A stretch of DNA of 64,000 nt from Burkholderiaceae bacterium (GCA_023954015.1 JAMLIS010000002.1:124001-188000); one strand, 5' to 3'; counted from the stretch's first letter, positions 8,665 to 18,767 are shown. The notes: a model not told the origin generated them from the letters alone. Numbers and translations are program-made.

Positions 8665-9527
8665 GCGAACCGGCTGCCGCGGCGCCGCTCGTCGCCCCCG
8701 AGACCGTCGCAGGCGATTCCCCGTCCGACGCACCGGAGCAGCTCGAGCTGAAGGTGTTCGCTCGCCTGTACGGCGAGCCGATGCTGCGCCTGCCGCAGGA
8801 TCTCTACATTCCGCCCGATGCACTCGAGGTCTTCCTCGAAGCCTTCGAAGGGCCGCTCGATGTGCTGCTGTACCTGATCCGGCGGCAGAACTTCGACATC
8901 TTCGACATCCCGATGGCCGAGGTGACGCGCCAGTACCTCGCGTACATCGACGAGATCCGCAGCCGCAACCTCGAGCTGGCCGCCGAATACCTGCTGATGG
9001 CCGCGCTGCTGATCTCGATCAAGTCGCGCATGCTGCTGCCGGTGAAGAAGGCCGACAGCGGCGAGGAAGTGGAGGATCCGCGCGCCGAGCTTGCGCGCCG
9101 GCTCGTCGAGTACGAGCGGATCAAGCGCGGAGCCGAGGAAATCGACCGGCTGCCGCAACTCGGGCGCGACTTCCTCGCCGCCAGCGTCTGGATCGAGCAG
9201 GCGACGACGACACGCCTGCCGGACGTCGACGCCGACGATCTGCGCAGCGCGTGGGCCGACATCCTGCGCCGCGCACGGCTCGTGCAGCACCACCGCATCA
9301 CGCGCGAAGAACTGTCGGTGCGCGAGTACATGACGGTGGTGCTGCGCAAGCTCCAGGACCGGCGCTTCGCCGAATTCGACGAGCTGTTCGACAGCGCGCG
9401 CGGCGTCCCGGTCGTCGTCGTCACCTTCATCGCGCTGCTCGAACTCGCGCGCGAGTCGCTGATCGAGATCACGCAGGCCGAGGCCTTCGCGCCGATCTAC
9501 GTGCGGCTCGCCTTCCGGCCCAGCTGA
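8661..9527 (+). CDS. scpA: segregation and condensation protein A
   Basis: ScpA is the kleisin that bridges the two Smc heads in the bacterial condensin complex, together with ScpB (encoded at 30188-31024). The 288 residues contain the kleisin N-terminus FEGPLDVLLYLIRRQNFDIFDIPM, the ISIKSRMLLP segment and a C-terminal winged helix. Translation is taken to start at TTG 8661, which overlaps the DUF3460 stop; the first in-frame ATG (8780) would remove the first 40 residues but not the core. The smc gene is not in this window. Confidence 0.94.
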   Translation: MSEPAAAAPLVAPETVAGDSPSDAPEQLELKVFARLYGEPMLRLPQDLYIPPDALEVFLEAFEGPLDVLLYLIRRQNFDIFDIPMAEVTRQYLAYIDEIRSRNLELAAEYLLMAALLISIKSRMLLPVKKADSGEEVEDPRAELARRLVEYERIKRGAEEIDRLPQLGRDFLAASVWIEQATTTRLPDVDADDLRSAWADILRRARLVQHHRITREELSVREYMTVVLRKLQDRRFAEFDELFDSARGVPVVVVTFIALLELARESLIEITQAEAFAPIYVRLAFRPS

Positions 9528-9531
9528 AGGC

Positions 9532-10611
9532 ATGGGCGTCGTCGAGCGCTGCGACGTCCCGCTGCGCGCGCTCAACAGCCTGCGCTTGCAGGCGCATGCG
9601 GCGCGACTGATCGAACTGCACGACCCCGCCGACCTGCCAGCGCTGCTCGATCGCCTGCGCGAGGCAGCGGCGCCGCTCGTCCTCGGCGGCGGCAGCAACA
9701 TCGTGTTCACGCGCGACCCGCCGATGCCGGTCGTGCGCATCATGGTGCCCGGCCGCAGGGTCCTCGCCGACGATGCACGCGGAGTGCTCGTCGAGGCCGG
9801 CGCAGGCGAGGGCTGGGACGAATTCGTCCGGTGGACGCTCGCGCAGGGACTCGCCGGGCTCGAGAACCTGTCGCTGATCCCCGGCACGGTCGGCGCGAGC
9901 CCGATCCAGAACATCGGCGCCTACGGCGTGGAGATGCGCGAACGATTCGACTCGCTCGACGCCGTCTCGCTCGTCGACGGCAGGCGCAGGCGCTTCGACG
10001 CCGACGAGTGCCGCTTCGGCTATCGGGACAGCGTGTTCCGTCACGAAGACGGGCGCGGCTGGGCGATCGTCGCCGTTCGCTTCCGCCTCGCCCGCCAGAT
10101 GCCGCTGCAGCTGGACTACGGCGAGATCCGCGAGGAGCTGCGCGCGCAGAAGGTCGCGCGGCCGAAGGCGGCCGACGTGGCGAAAGCGGTGTGCGCGATC
10201 CGCCGGCGCAAGCTGCCGGATCCGGCGGTGACCGGCAACGTCGGCAGTTTCTTCCGGAATCCGGTCGTCGACGCCACAGTGGCCGAGGCGCTCGCGAAGC
10301 GCGAACCGGAGATGCCGCGCTTCCCCGCGCCGCCTCGCGACGCGGACGGCAGCGCAGGTGCATCGCCGCGCGGCGGGCGCGACGAACGCGACGGGCGAGC
10401 CTTCAAGCTGTCGGCCGGCTGGCTGATCGAGCGGTGCGGCTGGAAGGGCTACCGCGAAGGCGACGTCGGCGTTCACGAGCGGCATGCGCTGGTGCTGGTC
10501 AACCACGGCGCCGCCAGCGGCGCGCAGATCGCCGCGCTGGCGACGCGAATCGCGGATTCGGTTCGCGATCGTTTCGGCATCGTGCTCGAGCCCGAGCCGA
10601 CGATCGTCTGA
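9532..10611 (+). CDS. murB: UDP-N-acetylenolpyruvoylglucosamine reductase
   Basis: MurB is the FAD enzyme that reduces UDP-GlcNAc-enolpyruvate to UDP-MurNAc in cytoplasmic peptidoglycan synthesis. The 359 residues show the FAD-binding LGGGSNIVF and PGTVGASPIQNIGAYG, the type I loop FGYRDSVFR with the catalytic Arg, the proton-donor Ser in GNVGSFFRNP and a Glu near the C-terminus (LEPEPTIV). A low-complexity Asp/Gly/Arg-rich insertion around residues 267-287 is not part of the usual fold and is probably a surface loop. It follows scpA by 4 bases. Confidence 0.97.
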   Translation: MGVVERCDVPLRALNSLRLQAHAARLIELHDPADLPALLDRLREAAAPLVLGGGSNIVFTRDPPMPVVRIMVPGRRVLADDARGVLVEAGAGEGWDEFVRWTLAQGLAGLENLSLIPGTVGASPIQNIGAYGVEMRERFDSLDAVSLVDGRRRRFDADECRFGYRDSVFRHEDGRGWAIVAVRFRLARQMPLQLDYGEIREELRAQKVARPKAADVAKAVCAIRRRKLPDPAVTGNVGSFFRNPVVDATVAEALAKREPEMPRFPAPPRDADGSAGASPRGGRDERDGRAFKLSAGWLIERCGWKGYREGDVGVHERHALVLVNHGAASGAQIAALATRIADSVRDRFGIVLEPEPTIV

Positions 10612-10635
10612 TCACGCGGGGCGGCGCCCCGTCAT

Positions 10636-11397
10636 TCAACCGCGCCGGAACGCCCAGGTCGATTCGGTGGAGGCCTTCGGGTCGAAACGATAGCCATCGA
10701 CGTCGAAGCCCTGCAGCTGCAGCGGATCGTCGATTCGACGCTCGATCGCGTAGCGGGTCATCGAGCCGCGCGCCCGTTTCGCGGCGAAGGCCAACACTTT
10801 CCAGCCGTCGGGGCGCCGCTGCTGGAACACCGGCTGCACGACACGCGAGCGCAGTCCGGCCAGGCACTTGAAGTACTCGGCCGACGCGAGATTCACGAGC
10901 ACGGGCGTGCGATGCGATGCGAGCTCCTCGTCGATCGCCTTCGACAGTCGATCTCCCCAGTATGCATACAGGTCGGCGCCCCTCGGGTTTTGCAGCCGCG
11001 TTCCCATTTCGAGCCGGTACGGCTGGATCAGGTCGAGCGGACGCAGAAGGCCGTACAGGCCCGAGAGGATGCGCACGTGGTCATGCGCCCAGCCGAGGTC
11101 GGATTCGTCGAGAGTGGGCGCGTCGAGCCCCTCGTAGACGTCGCCGGCGAAGGCAAGCACCGCCTGTCGCGCGTTGCGCGGCGTGAAAGGCGGCTTCCAC
11201 TGGCCGAAGCGTGCGGCATTGAGCGCGGCCAGCGGGTCGCTGATCGACATCAGCGACGCGAGTTCGCGGGTGTCCATCTTCTTCAGCAACCGGACGAGCG
11301 GACGCGCCTGCGAGAGGAAGCGCGGCTGTGCATGCGCGCTCACGTGCGGCGCGGATTCGAAATCGAGCCGCTTGGCGGGAGACAGGACGATCAGCAT
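10636..11397 (-). CDS. yaaA: YaaA (DUF328) peroxide-stress protein
   Basis: YaaA limits free iron and oxidative DNA damage in E. coli during peroxide stress. The 253 residues include the family start MLIVLSPAKRLDFES, the SLMSIS and FTPRNARQAVLAFAGDVYEGL blocks, LSGLYGLLRPLDLIQPYRLEMG and the C-terminal LQGFDVDGYRF. The ATG at 11397 gives the family length; codons further upstream in the same frame read as noise. It is convergent with murB and divergent from the aminotransferase gene, with 83 bases between the two starts. Confidence 0.95.
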   Translation of the reverse strand: MLIVLSPAKRLDFESAPHVSAHAQPRFLSQARPLVRLLKKMDTRELASLMSISDPLAALNAARFGQWKPPFTPRNARQAVLAFAGDVYEGLDAPTLDESDLGWAHDHVRILSGLYGLLRPLDLIQPYRLEMGTRLQNPRGADLYAYWGDRLSKAIDEELASHRTPVLVNLASAEYFKCLAGLRSRVVQPVFQQRRPDGWKVLAFAAKRARGSMTRYAIERRIDDPLQLQGFDVDGYRFDPKASTESTWAFRRG

Positions 11398-11447
11398 GGC
11401 AAGCGATGATGGCACGAAAGACCGCAACGACGATGCGTGCCGCTCTC

Positions 11448-11453
11448 TATAAT
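11448..11453 (+). promoter_or_regulatory. -10 element upstream of ybdL
   Basis: A perfect TATAAT hexamer lies 27 bases before the ATG of the aminotransferase gene, in the 83-base divergent gap with yaaA. No good -35 is visible 16-18 bases upstream. The leader of about 20 bases has no strong Shine-Dalgarno. Confidence 0.4.
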
Positions 11454-11480
11454 CGTCGGCGACGCGCCCATCCCTCCGAC

Positions 11481-12647
11481 ATGAACGCACGCTCCGAGCC
11501 CTCCGGTCCCCGCTTCGCCACGAAGCTTCCGCGGGTCGGCACGACGATCTTCACCGTGATGTCGTCGCTCGCCGTCGAGCACGACGCGGTGAACCTCGGC
11601 CAGGGATTCCCCGACTTCGACTGCGACCCGGCGCTCGTCGCGGCGGTCGTCGACGCGATGCGCGCCGGACACAACCAGTATCCGCCGATGGCCGGCATAG
11701 CCTCGCTGCGCGAGCGCATCGCGCAGAAAATCGAGGCGGTGCACGCGCATCGCTACGATCCGCGCGACGAGATCACGGTCACCGCCGGCGCCACGCAGGC
11801 GATCTTCACTGCGGTACTGGCCGTCGTGCGCCCGGGCGACGAGGTCATCGTCATCGAGCCGGTCTACGACAGTTACGTCCCGTCGATCGAGCTGGCCGGC
11901 GGCACCGCAGTCGCCGTGCCGATGCGTGCCGGTTTCCGCGTCGACTGGCCCGCCGTGCGAGCGGCCTGCACGCCGCGCACGCGCGCGATCCTGGTGAACT
12001 CGCCGCACAACCCCACCGGGACGATCCTTCGGCAGTCCGACCTGCGCGAGCTGGCGTCGATCGCCTGCGCGCACGACCTGATCGTGATCTCCGACGAGGT
12101 CTACGAGCACATGGTCTTCGACGGCCAGCCGCACGAGTCGGTGAGTGGCCATCCGGAACTGGCGGCGCGCAGCTTCGTCGTCTCGTCCTTCGGCAAGACC
12201 TTCCACGTCACCGGCTGGAAGCTCGGCTATTGCGCAGCGCCGGCCGCGCTGTCGGCGGAGTTCCGCAAGGTGCACCAGTTCAACGTGTTCACCGCGCACG
12301 CGCCCGCGCAGCACGGCATCGCGCGATACATGGCCGAGGCACAGGCCTGGCGCGAAGTCGCGGCGTTCTACCAGCGCAAGCGCGACCTCTTCCGCGCGGG
12401 CCTCGCCGGCACGCGCTTTCGCCTGCTCGACTGCGAAGGAACGTTCTTCCAGCTGGTCGACTACAGCGACGTTTCCGATCGCGACGAGGCCGACTTCGCG
12501 AAGTGGCTGACTACGGAGATCGGCGTTGCCGCGATCCCGCTGTCGGCGTTCTACGAAGGCGGCGTGGAGAACCGCGTGGTCCGCTTCTGCTTCGCGAAGA
12601 CCGACGCGACGCTCGAGCGGGCGCTGTCGCGGCTGTCGGCGCTGTGA
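11481..12647 (+). CDS. ybdL: YbdL-like methionine/aromatic aminotransferase
   Basis: This 388-residue PLP enzyme of aminotransferase class I/II resembles E. coli YbdL, which prefers methionine, and related kynurenine aminotransferases. Family marks are NLGQGFPDFDCDP, the NSPHNPTGT motif, SDEVYEHMVFDG with the PLP-pairing Asp, the catalytic Lys in SSFGKTFHVTGWKLGY, and the final Arg that binds the substrate carboxylate (NRVVRFCFAK). It may serve the last step of methionine salvage. Its TGA overlaps the GTG start of the next gene. Confidence 0.92.
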   Translation: MNARSEPSGPRFATKLPRVGTTIFTVMSSLAVEHDAVNLGQGFPDFDCDPALVAAVVDAMRAGHNQYPPMAGIASLRERIAQKIEAVHAHRYDPRDEITVTAGATQAIFTAVLAVVRPGDEVIVIEPVYDSYVPSIELAGGTAVAVPMRAGFRVDWPAVRAACTPRTRAILVNSPHNPTGTILRQSDLRELASIACAHDLIVISDEVYEHMVFDGQPHESVSGHPELAARSFVVSSFGKTFHVTGWKLGYCAAPAALSAEFRKVHQFNVFTAHAPAQHGIARYMAEAQAWREVAAFYQRKRDLFRAGLAGTRFRLLDCEGTFFQLVDYSDVSDRDEADFAKWLTTEIGVAAIPLSAFYEGGVENRVVRFCFAKTDATLERALSRLSAL

Positions 12648-13150
12648 GTCCGCTGCGACGCAGCTGTCTCTTCGCCGCCGCGGCGGCCGCGCTGCTGGCC
12701 GGCTGCAACGCGCTACCTCCGGCCGACCTCGAGCCGCCGCGCCTGGCCTTCTCCGACTTTCGCGTCGAGGAGCTCGGATTGAGCGAGATCCGTTTCGTGC
12801 TCGCCGTCGATACCGAGAACCCGAACGACGTGGAGATTCCGTTGCGCAACATCGATTTCGCGCTGGAACTCCTCGGTCGACCCTTCGCCGAAGGCAGCAT
12901 GCTCGATCGAGCGGTAACGCTCCCGGCCCTGGGCGCGCGCACCATTCCCGTGCAGTTCACCGTGCCCACGGCGCGCCTGCTGGAGCTGCTGCGCAGCCTG
13001 CGCAGCGCCGAGCCCGCGCAGTGGAGCTATCGGCTCAGCGGCTCGGCCACGTGGGGATGGAGCGGCTTTCCGCTGCGCTTCGATCGGCGCGGCGATCTCG
13101 CGGTGCTGCGCGAACTCGGCCGGCTGCTCGAGGCGCCTGCGCCACGCTGA
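12644..13150 (+). CDS. LEA type 2 (WHy-like) lipoprotein
   Basis: This 168-residue predicted lipoprotein starts at GTG 12644, overlapping the aminotransferase stop as GTGA. The signal LFAAAAAALLAGC is a good lipobox with the Cys near residue 19. The mature part resembles the LEA14/WHy fold found in desiccation-linked proteins: DFRVEELGLSEIRFVLAVDTENPNDVEIPLRNIDFALELLG is typical, including the Asn-Pro pair. Such proteins are common in betaproteobacteria; the function is unknown. The C-terminus runs into a 19-base tandem repeat that also supplies the stop codon. Confidence 0.83.
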   Translation: MSPLRRSCLFAAAAAALLAGCNALPPADLEPPRLAFSDFRVEELGLSEIRFVLAVDTENPNDVEIPLRNIDFALELLGRPFAEGSMLDRAVTLPALGARTIPVQFTVPTARLLELLRSLRSAEPAQWSYRLSGSATWGWSGFPLRFDRRGDLAVLRELGRLLEAPAPR

Positions 13151-13186
13151 AGCGCCTGCGCCGCGCTGAGGCGCCTGCGCCATGAG
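13130..13186. repeat. three tandem copies of a 19-base repeat
   Basis: The units start at 13130, 13149 and 13168 and share the core GCGCCTGCGCC with few mismatches. Unit 1 encodes the last codons of the LEA-like lipoprotein, and the junction with unit 2 supplies its TGA stop. The copies look like a recent local duplication. Confidence 0.85.
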
Positions 13187-13252
13187 GCGCGGGACCGAAC
13201 CGGCGCGAGGCCCGCCTCGGCCTCTCCCCGCTACGGGGCGATCGCCCGTCCG

Positions 13253-13450
13253 TCAGCCTTTCGATTCGTCGCCGGCCACCGGCTGCGCAGACGGCAGCGG
13301 CATCGCCGCCGCGCCCTCGTCCGCGCCGGCGCCCGCCTCCTCGTGCGCGGGCGACTCCGTCTTGCGCAAGCGCTTCTCCTCCTTCTTCTGCTTTTTCGCG
13401 AGCTCGCGCTGCCTCTTCTGAAACGCGTAATTCGGCTTGGCCAACGGCAT
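13253..13450 (-). CDS. small basic/acidic cytoplasmic protein, function unknown
   Basis: The 65 residues start MPLAKPNYAFQKRQRELAKK, continue as a Lys/Arg/Glu-rich predicted helix and end in an acidic, Ala-rich tail. Short proteins with this opening are, from memory, widespread in betaproteobacteria and unnamed. The ATG at 13450 follows GGAGGA with very short spacing, so a GTG six codons earlier (13468) remains possible. There is no signal peptide or membrane segment. It sits downstream of arfB on the same strand. Confidence 0.7.
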   Translation of the reverse strand: MPLAKPNYAFQKRQRELAKKQKKEEKRLRKTESPAHEEAGAGADEGAAAMPLPSAQPVAGDESKG

Positions 13451-13523
13451 TCCTCCGGTTGACCGCACAGGGTAACAAATGCCCGGCCTTCGACTCGCCG
13501 CTGCGTCGACGCGACCGGGCGGC

Positions 13524-13943
13524 TCAGGACGACTCGGGCGTGCGGCGCAGCGACTTGATGCGCCCCCGACGCGTCTTCTCGTCGAGGCGACGCACGCGCG
13601 AAGCCGCCGTCGGCCGCGTGGCGACGCGCGCCTTCGGCGGATCGGCGACCGCGTCGACGATCGCCTGCAGCCGCGCGATCGCGTCTTCGCGGTTCTTCTC
13701 GAGGCTGCGAAAACGCTGCGCCTTGACGACGACCACGCCTTCGGCGCTGATGCGCCGATCGTCCAGCGCGAGCAGACGCTCCTTCACGCCGGCGGGAAGC
13801 GACGAACGCGCCACGTCGAAGCGCAACTGCACGGCGTTGGAGACCTTGTTGACGTTCTGTCCGCCGGCGCCCTGCGCGCGAATCGCGGTGAACTCGATTT
13901 CCGCCGGATCGACGCGCAGCGCGGCGCACACGAGGCTTGCCAT
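13524..13943 (-). CDS. arfB: peptidyl-tRNA hydrolase ArfB (ribosome rescue)
   Basis: ArfB/YaeJ rescues ribosomes stalled at mRNA ends by entering the A site and hydrolysing peptidyl-tRNA. The 139-residue protein shows the release-factor catalytic GGQ at residues 27-29 within RAQGAGGQNVNKVSNAVQLRFDV, and a basic C-terminal tail (RRLDEKTRRGRIKSLRR) that fits the mRNA channel. Length agrees with the family. It lacks the codon-recognition domain of true release factors. Confidence 0.94.
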   Translation of the reverse strand: MASLVCAALRVDPAEIEFTAIRAQGAGGQNVNKVSNAVQLRFDVARSSLPAGVKERLLALDDRRISAEGVVVVKAQRFRSLEKNREDAIARLQAIVDAVADPPKARVATRPTAASRVRRLDEKTRRGRIKSLRRTPESS

Positions 13944-13973
13944 CTGGGCGCGTGTCGTCGGCCTCTCACGTTC

Positions 13974-14204
13974 TCAGCGCTTCCAGTAGCCGTTGGCCGC
14001 AGCGATCGTCTGGAAGTGGATCGCGATGACCTGCGACGAGGCGATCAGGCTGTCGGCGTTCTGCTCGTACTCGGGGCGCAGCCGTGATCGCACCTCCTCC
14101 GACGGCTGCGTGTACTTCACGCCCATCCGCGACAGCTTGATCGCCAGTTCGAACCCTTCCTGCGCGTTGCTCGTCTGCAGCGACTGCAACCAGGTATCGG
14201 CCAT
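13974..14204 (-). CDS. 76-residue hypothetical protein
   Basis: The protein begins MADTWLQSLQTSNAQEGFELA and ends TIAAANGYWKR; it is hydrophilic and mostly helical by eye, without signal peptide or cysteines. A GGGGAAG stretch precedes the ATG. A perfect 10-base palindrome lies 29 bases upstream. I do not recognise the family. Its size, coding character and position next to a small membrane-protein gene suggest a real gene rather than chance, but I assign no function. Confidence 0.6.
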   Translation of the reverse strand: MADTWLQSLQTSNAQEGFELAIKLSRMGVKYTQPSEEVRSRLRPEYEQNADSLIASSQVIAIHFQTIAAANGYWKR

Positions 14205-14232
14205 ACCGCTTCCCCTTTTTTGGTGAACAAAG

Positions 14233-14242
14233 ACCGTACGGT
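14233..14242. promoter_or_regulatory. perfect palindrome ACCGTACGGT, possible operator
   Basis: A 10-base perfect palindrome sits 29 bases upstream of the 76-residue gene on the minus strand. Symmetric sites of this kind are often bound by TetR-type repressors. No regulator gene is adjacent, so this is only a candidate. Confidence 0.3.
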
Positions 14243-14326
14243 AGGACGCGCAGGCGGCTCCGTCCCGAATATCCACGCCGCGCGGGCCGACACCGCGCCG
14301 AAGCCCGAAAAGGGAGCGGTCCGCCC

Positions 14327-14515
14327 TCAGACCCAGGTGCGCGTGAGCGCGCCCAGCCAGCCGAGCAGCGCGAACACCGCCGCGCCGAGCGCCGAGAGAA
14401 TCAGGAAAGCGGGAATCGACGCGATCGACAGCTTGACGAGGAACACGACCATCGACCAGAACGGCATGCGGACGTCGACGATGCTCACGCGCTCGGAAAG
14501 GTGGTTCGGTTCCAT
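14327..14515 (-). CDS. small inner-membrane protein (62 residues)
   Basis: MEPNHLSERVSIVDVRMPFW is followed by a long hydrophobic run (WSMVVFLVKLSIASIPAFL and ALGAAVFALLGWL) able to form one or two membrane helices. An AGGAAG sequence lies upstream of the ATG. Similar short membrane proteins next to housekeeping genes occur in Burkholderiales, but I cannot name a function. It follows malate synthase on the same strand after 99 bases. Confidence 0.65.
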   Translation of the reverse strand: MEPNHLSERVSIVDVRMPFWSMVVFLVKLSIASIPAFLILSALGAAVFALLGWLGALTRTWV

Positions 14516-14614
14516 GCTCGCCTCGCTTCCTGGTTGACCTCACCGTAGCTTGCACCGGACGGGCCCGGAATGCCGGCCGAAGGGGCCGGCACGACGAGGC
14601 CGGATGCCGCTTCT

Positions 14615-16215
<1,601 letters not shown>

Positions 16216-16219
<4 letters not shown>

Positions 16220-16974
16220 TTCGGGGCTCCGGTTGCGGATGAGGATCGGCGACGCTTGCCGTTTCGCGCGTGCGCGGAATTGCGCTCGCGCGCGAGTCGC
16301 GCGCGCACGTGTTCGACGACGTCGGCAAGGGAGTGGCCGGTGGCGATCGGCCCGGCATCGAGCTCTTCGGGCGGCGCGCCGGAGCGGTCGACGCGGAACG
16401 CGTCGAAGCCGAACCAGGCGCCGGCGGCGACGTCCCAGCCATTGGACGAGACGAAGACGATCGATCCGGGCTCGCAGTCGAAGGCGCCGGTGGCCAGCGC
16501 GTAGACGTCCGGATGCGTCTTGTAGCGGCGCACGGCGTCGGCCGACAGGATGCGATCGAACAGCTCGTGCATGCCCGCGCTCCTGGCCGAGATCTCGAGC
16601 ATCGCCGATGTTCCGTTGCTCAGGATCGCCAGCGGCAGGCCCAGTTCGCGCAGTGCACGCAGCGCAGCGACGTTCTCCGGAAAAGCCGACAGGCTCGCGT
16701 ACTGCGCCATCAATCGCGACTCGTCGTCGGCCGCGAGCGCCAGGCCGAGCGCACGCGCCGAATGACGCAACGCGTCGCGCGTGACCGCATCGAAGGGCGC
16801 GTAGCGGTCGGACATCGTTCGCAGCCACGAGTATTCGAGTTGCTTGCTGCGCCACAGCGTGGAGAGGCGCGAACCGTGCCCCGGGAAACGCTGCTCGGCG
16901 AGCGCGGCGACCGAGTGCACGTCGAACAGGGTGCCGTAGGCGTCGAAAGCGACGGCGCGCAGGGATGCAGGCAT
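16216..16974 (-). CDS. haloacid dehalogenase type II family hydrolase
   Basis: The 252-residue HAD-superfamily protein has the nucleophile motif FDAYGTLFDVHS near the N-terminus, motif II LSNGTSAML, and the late FVSSNGWDVAAGAWFG typical of L-2-haloacid dehalogenases. ATG 16974 is chosen so that the protein begins just before the nucleophile motif. It is coupled to aceB by ATGA. A dehalogenase or a phosphoglycolate/2-carbon-acid repair role would fit the glyoxylate context, but the substrate is unknown. Confidence 0.88.
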
Positions 16975-17041
16975 GCGCAAAGGATACCCGCTGCATTCCT
17001 TCATCAAAAGTCGATAACGGTCGGTTCAGTTTTTACTTTTT

Positions 17042-17050
17042 TGCAATAAT
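17042..17050 (+). promoter_or_regulatory. extended -10 element of the LysR gene
   Basis: The sequence TGCAATAAT (TGn plus AATAAT, 5 of 6) lies in the AT-rich gap between the HAD and LysR genes, 30 bases before the LysR ATG. The gap of 106 bases must hold both divergent promoters and probably the regulator's own binding site. Confidence 0.35.
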
Positions 17051-17080
17051 CCGGTTCTCCCCAACCCTTCGTGACGCCAA

Positions 17081-18043
17081 ATGGCGCGATTCCGCCAGAT
17101 CGAGACCTTCGTCGTCGTGGCGACGCGCGGCAGCCTGAGTGCCGCCGCACGCGCCGAAGGCGTTGCGCCGGCCGTCATCAGCCGGCGCATCGACGCGCTC
17201 GAGGCGCGCCTGGGCGTGCGCCTGCTCGTGCGAACCACGCGACGCATCTCGCTCACCTTCGAAGGCAGCGCGTTTCTCGAGGATTGCCAGCGTCTGTTGC
17301 ACGACCTTCGCGACGCCGAGGCATCGGTGTCGCTCGGCGGCGTCAAGGCGAGCGGGCATCTGCGCGTCACCGCTCCGGCCGGCTTCGGGCGCGTGCATGT
17401 CGCACCGCTCGTGCCGGCGTTTCTCGACACGCACCCCGAGATGTCGATCTCGCTCGAACTGACCGACCGCATCACCGACATCGTCAACGAGAACATCGAC
17501 GTCGCGGTGCGCATCAGTACGCTCGACGACTCGAGCCTGGTCGGCGTGCACCTGGCCGAGAACCGGCGCGTCGTCGTGGCCAGCCCCGACTACCTTGCGC
17601 GATCCGGGATGCCGCGCACGCCCGATGATCTGGCGCAGCATGCGTGCCTGACCTTCGGCAGCTACGGCAACCAGGCGCGCGGCTGGCAGTTCACCGTCGA
17701 CGGGCGCGTCGTCTCGCTTCGCGTGCGGGCGGGCATCGAATGCAACGACGGCGCCGTGCTGCACGACTGGGCGCTCGCCGGCCGCGGCCTCGCCTGGCGC
17801 TCGCTATGGGAGGTGGGCGAAGACCTGCGCAGCGGGCGGCTGTGCTCGGTGCTCGACGAGTTCGCCGCGCCGCCGAACGCGATTCACGCGGTGTTTCCGC
17901 AGCGCCGGCACCTGCCGCTGCGCGTGCGCGCGTTCATCGACCAGTTGAAGAACACGTACGGGAATCCGGCGTACTGGGGAGGAGATCGGCGAGATCGACC
18001 TGCCGACCGGGCGCAGCCGCCACCGCTTCGCACCGGCGGGTGA
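17081..18043 (+). CDS. LysR-type transcriptional regulator
   Basis: The 320-residue protein has an N-terminal LysR helix-turn-helix (FVVVATRGSLSAAARAEGVAPAVISRRIDALEARLG, residues 10-44) and a periplasmic-binding-like effector domain (about 90-300). The last 25 residues are charged and proline-rich, beyond the usual family end. It is divergent from the HAD-aceB operon with 106 bases between the starts, the classic LTTR layout, so control of malate synthase is likely but inferred. It could instead act on the downstream cytochrome gene. Confidence 0.93.
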   Translation: MARFRQIETFVVVATRGSLSAAARAEGVAPAVISRRIDALEARLGVRLLVRTTRRISLTFEGSAFLEDCQRLLHDLRDAEASVSLGGVKASGHLRVTAPAGFGRVHVAPLVPAFLDTHPEMSISLELTDRITDIVNENIDVAVRISTLDDSSLVGVHLAENRRVVVASPDYLARSGMPRTPDDLAQHACLTFGSYGNQARGWQFTVDGRVVSLRVRAGIECNDGAVLHDWALAGRGLAWRSLWEVGEDLRSGRLCSVLDEFAAPPNAIHAVFPQRRHLPLRVRAFIDQLKNTYGNPAYWGGDRRDRPADRAQPPPLRTGG

Positions 18044-18132
18044 TCGCGGCGCAGGTCGCGCCCCTTTCCGTTCAGCGTCGATTCAGCCTCGACGTCGCAA
18101 GCTCGTCCCGTGTTTCCTTCGGGGGGTGCGAC

Positions 18133-18693
18133 ATGCACTGGAAGAACGACACTCATCACTACGGATCGCTGGCCATCGCGATGCACTGGCTGACGCTCGC
18201 GCTGCTGGTCGGCGTCTACGCCACGATCCAACTGCACGACCTCGCCGCGAAGGGCAGCGCGCTGCGCGCGGACCTGAAACTCTGGCACTTCGCGCTGGGG
18301 CTGTCGCTGTTCGCGCTGGTCGGCGCGCGCCTGGGGGTGCGGCTGTTCTCGGGTACGGCGCCGGTCATCGAGCCCGGCGTCGCGCGCTGGCAGTTGCGCT
18401 CGGCGCATCTGCTGCACGCCGCGCTGTACGCCTTCCTGATCGCAATGCCGCTGCTCGGCTGGCTCACCGTCAGCGCTGCCGGCAAGCCCGTGGTCTTCCT
18501 CGGGGTGGAGCTGCCCGCGTTGCTGTCGGCCGACAAGGGGCTGGCGAAATCGCTCGAGGACGTTCACGAGACGATCGGCGAACTCGGCTACTGGCTGATC
18601 GGACTGCACGCGGCCGCGGCGCTGGTGCACCATTACTGGATGCACGACGACACGCTCGTGCGGATGCTTCCCGACAGGGTCGAGCCGCGATGA
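18133..18693 (+). CDS. cytochrome b561
   Basis: This 186-residue di-haem b cytochrome of the YodB/CybB family spans the inner membrane four times and passes electrons to or from quinone or superoxide. The start MHWKNDTHHYGSLAIAMHWLTLALL carries haem-ligand histidines, FALGLSLFALVGARLGVRLF and LLHAALYAFLIAMPLLGWL are membrane helices, and GYWLIGLHAAAALVHHYWMHDDT supplies the C-terminal His ligands. The start at 18133 is 90 bases after the LysR gene. A tandem repeat and a minus-strand terminator follow. Confidence 0.93.
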   Translation: MHWKNDTHHYGSLAIAMHWLTLALLVGVYATIQLHDLAAKGSALRADLKLWHFALGLSLFALVGARLGVRLFSGTAPVIEPGVARWQLRSAHLLHAALYAFLIAMPLLGWLTVSAAGKPVVFLGVELPALLSADKGLAKSLEDVHETIGELGYWLIGLHAAAALVHHYWMHDDTLVRMLPDRVEPR

Positions 18694-18767
18694 CCGAAGT
18701 CTGCTGTTCCGGCCTGCGCGCCCTGTGCCGGCAGTCGACGCAGCGGCCACTTCGTCACCCGGGCACG

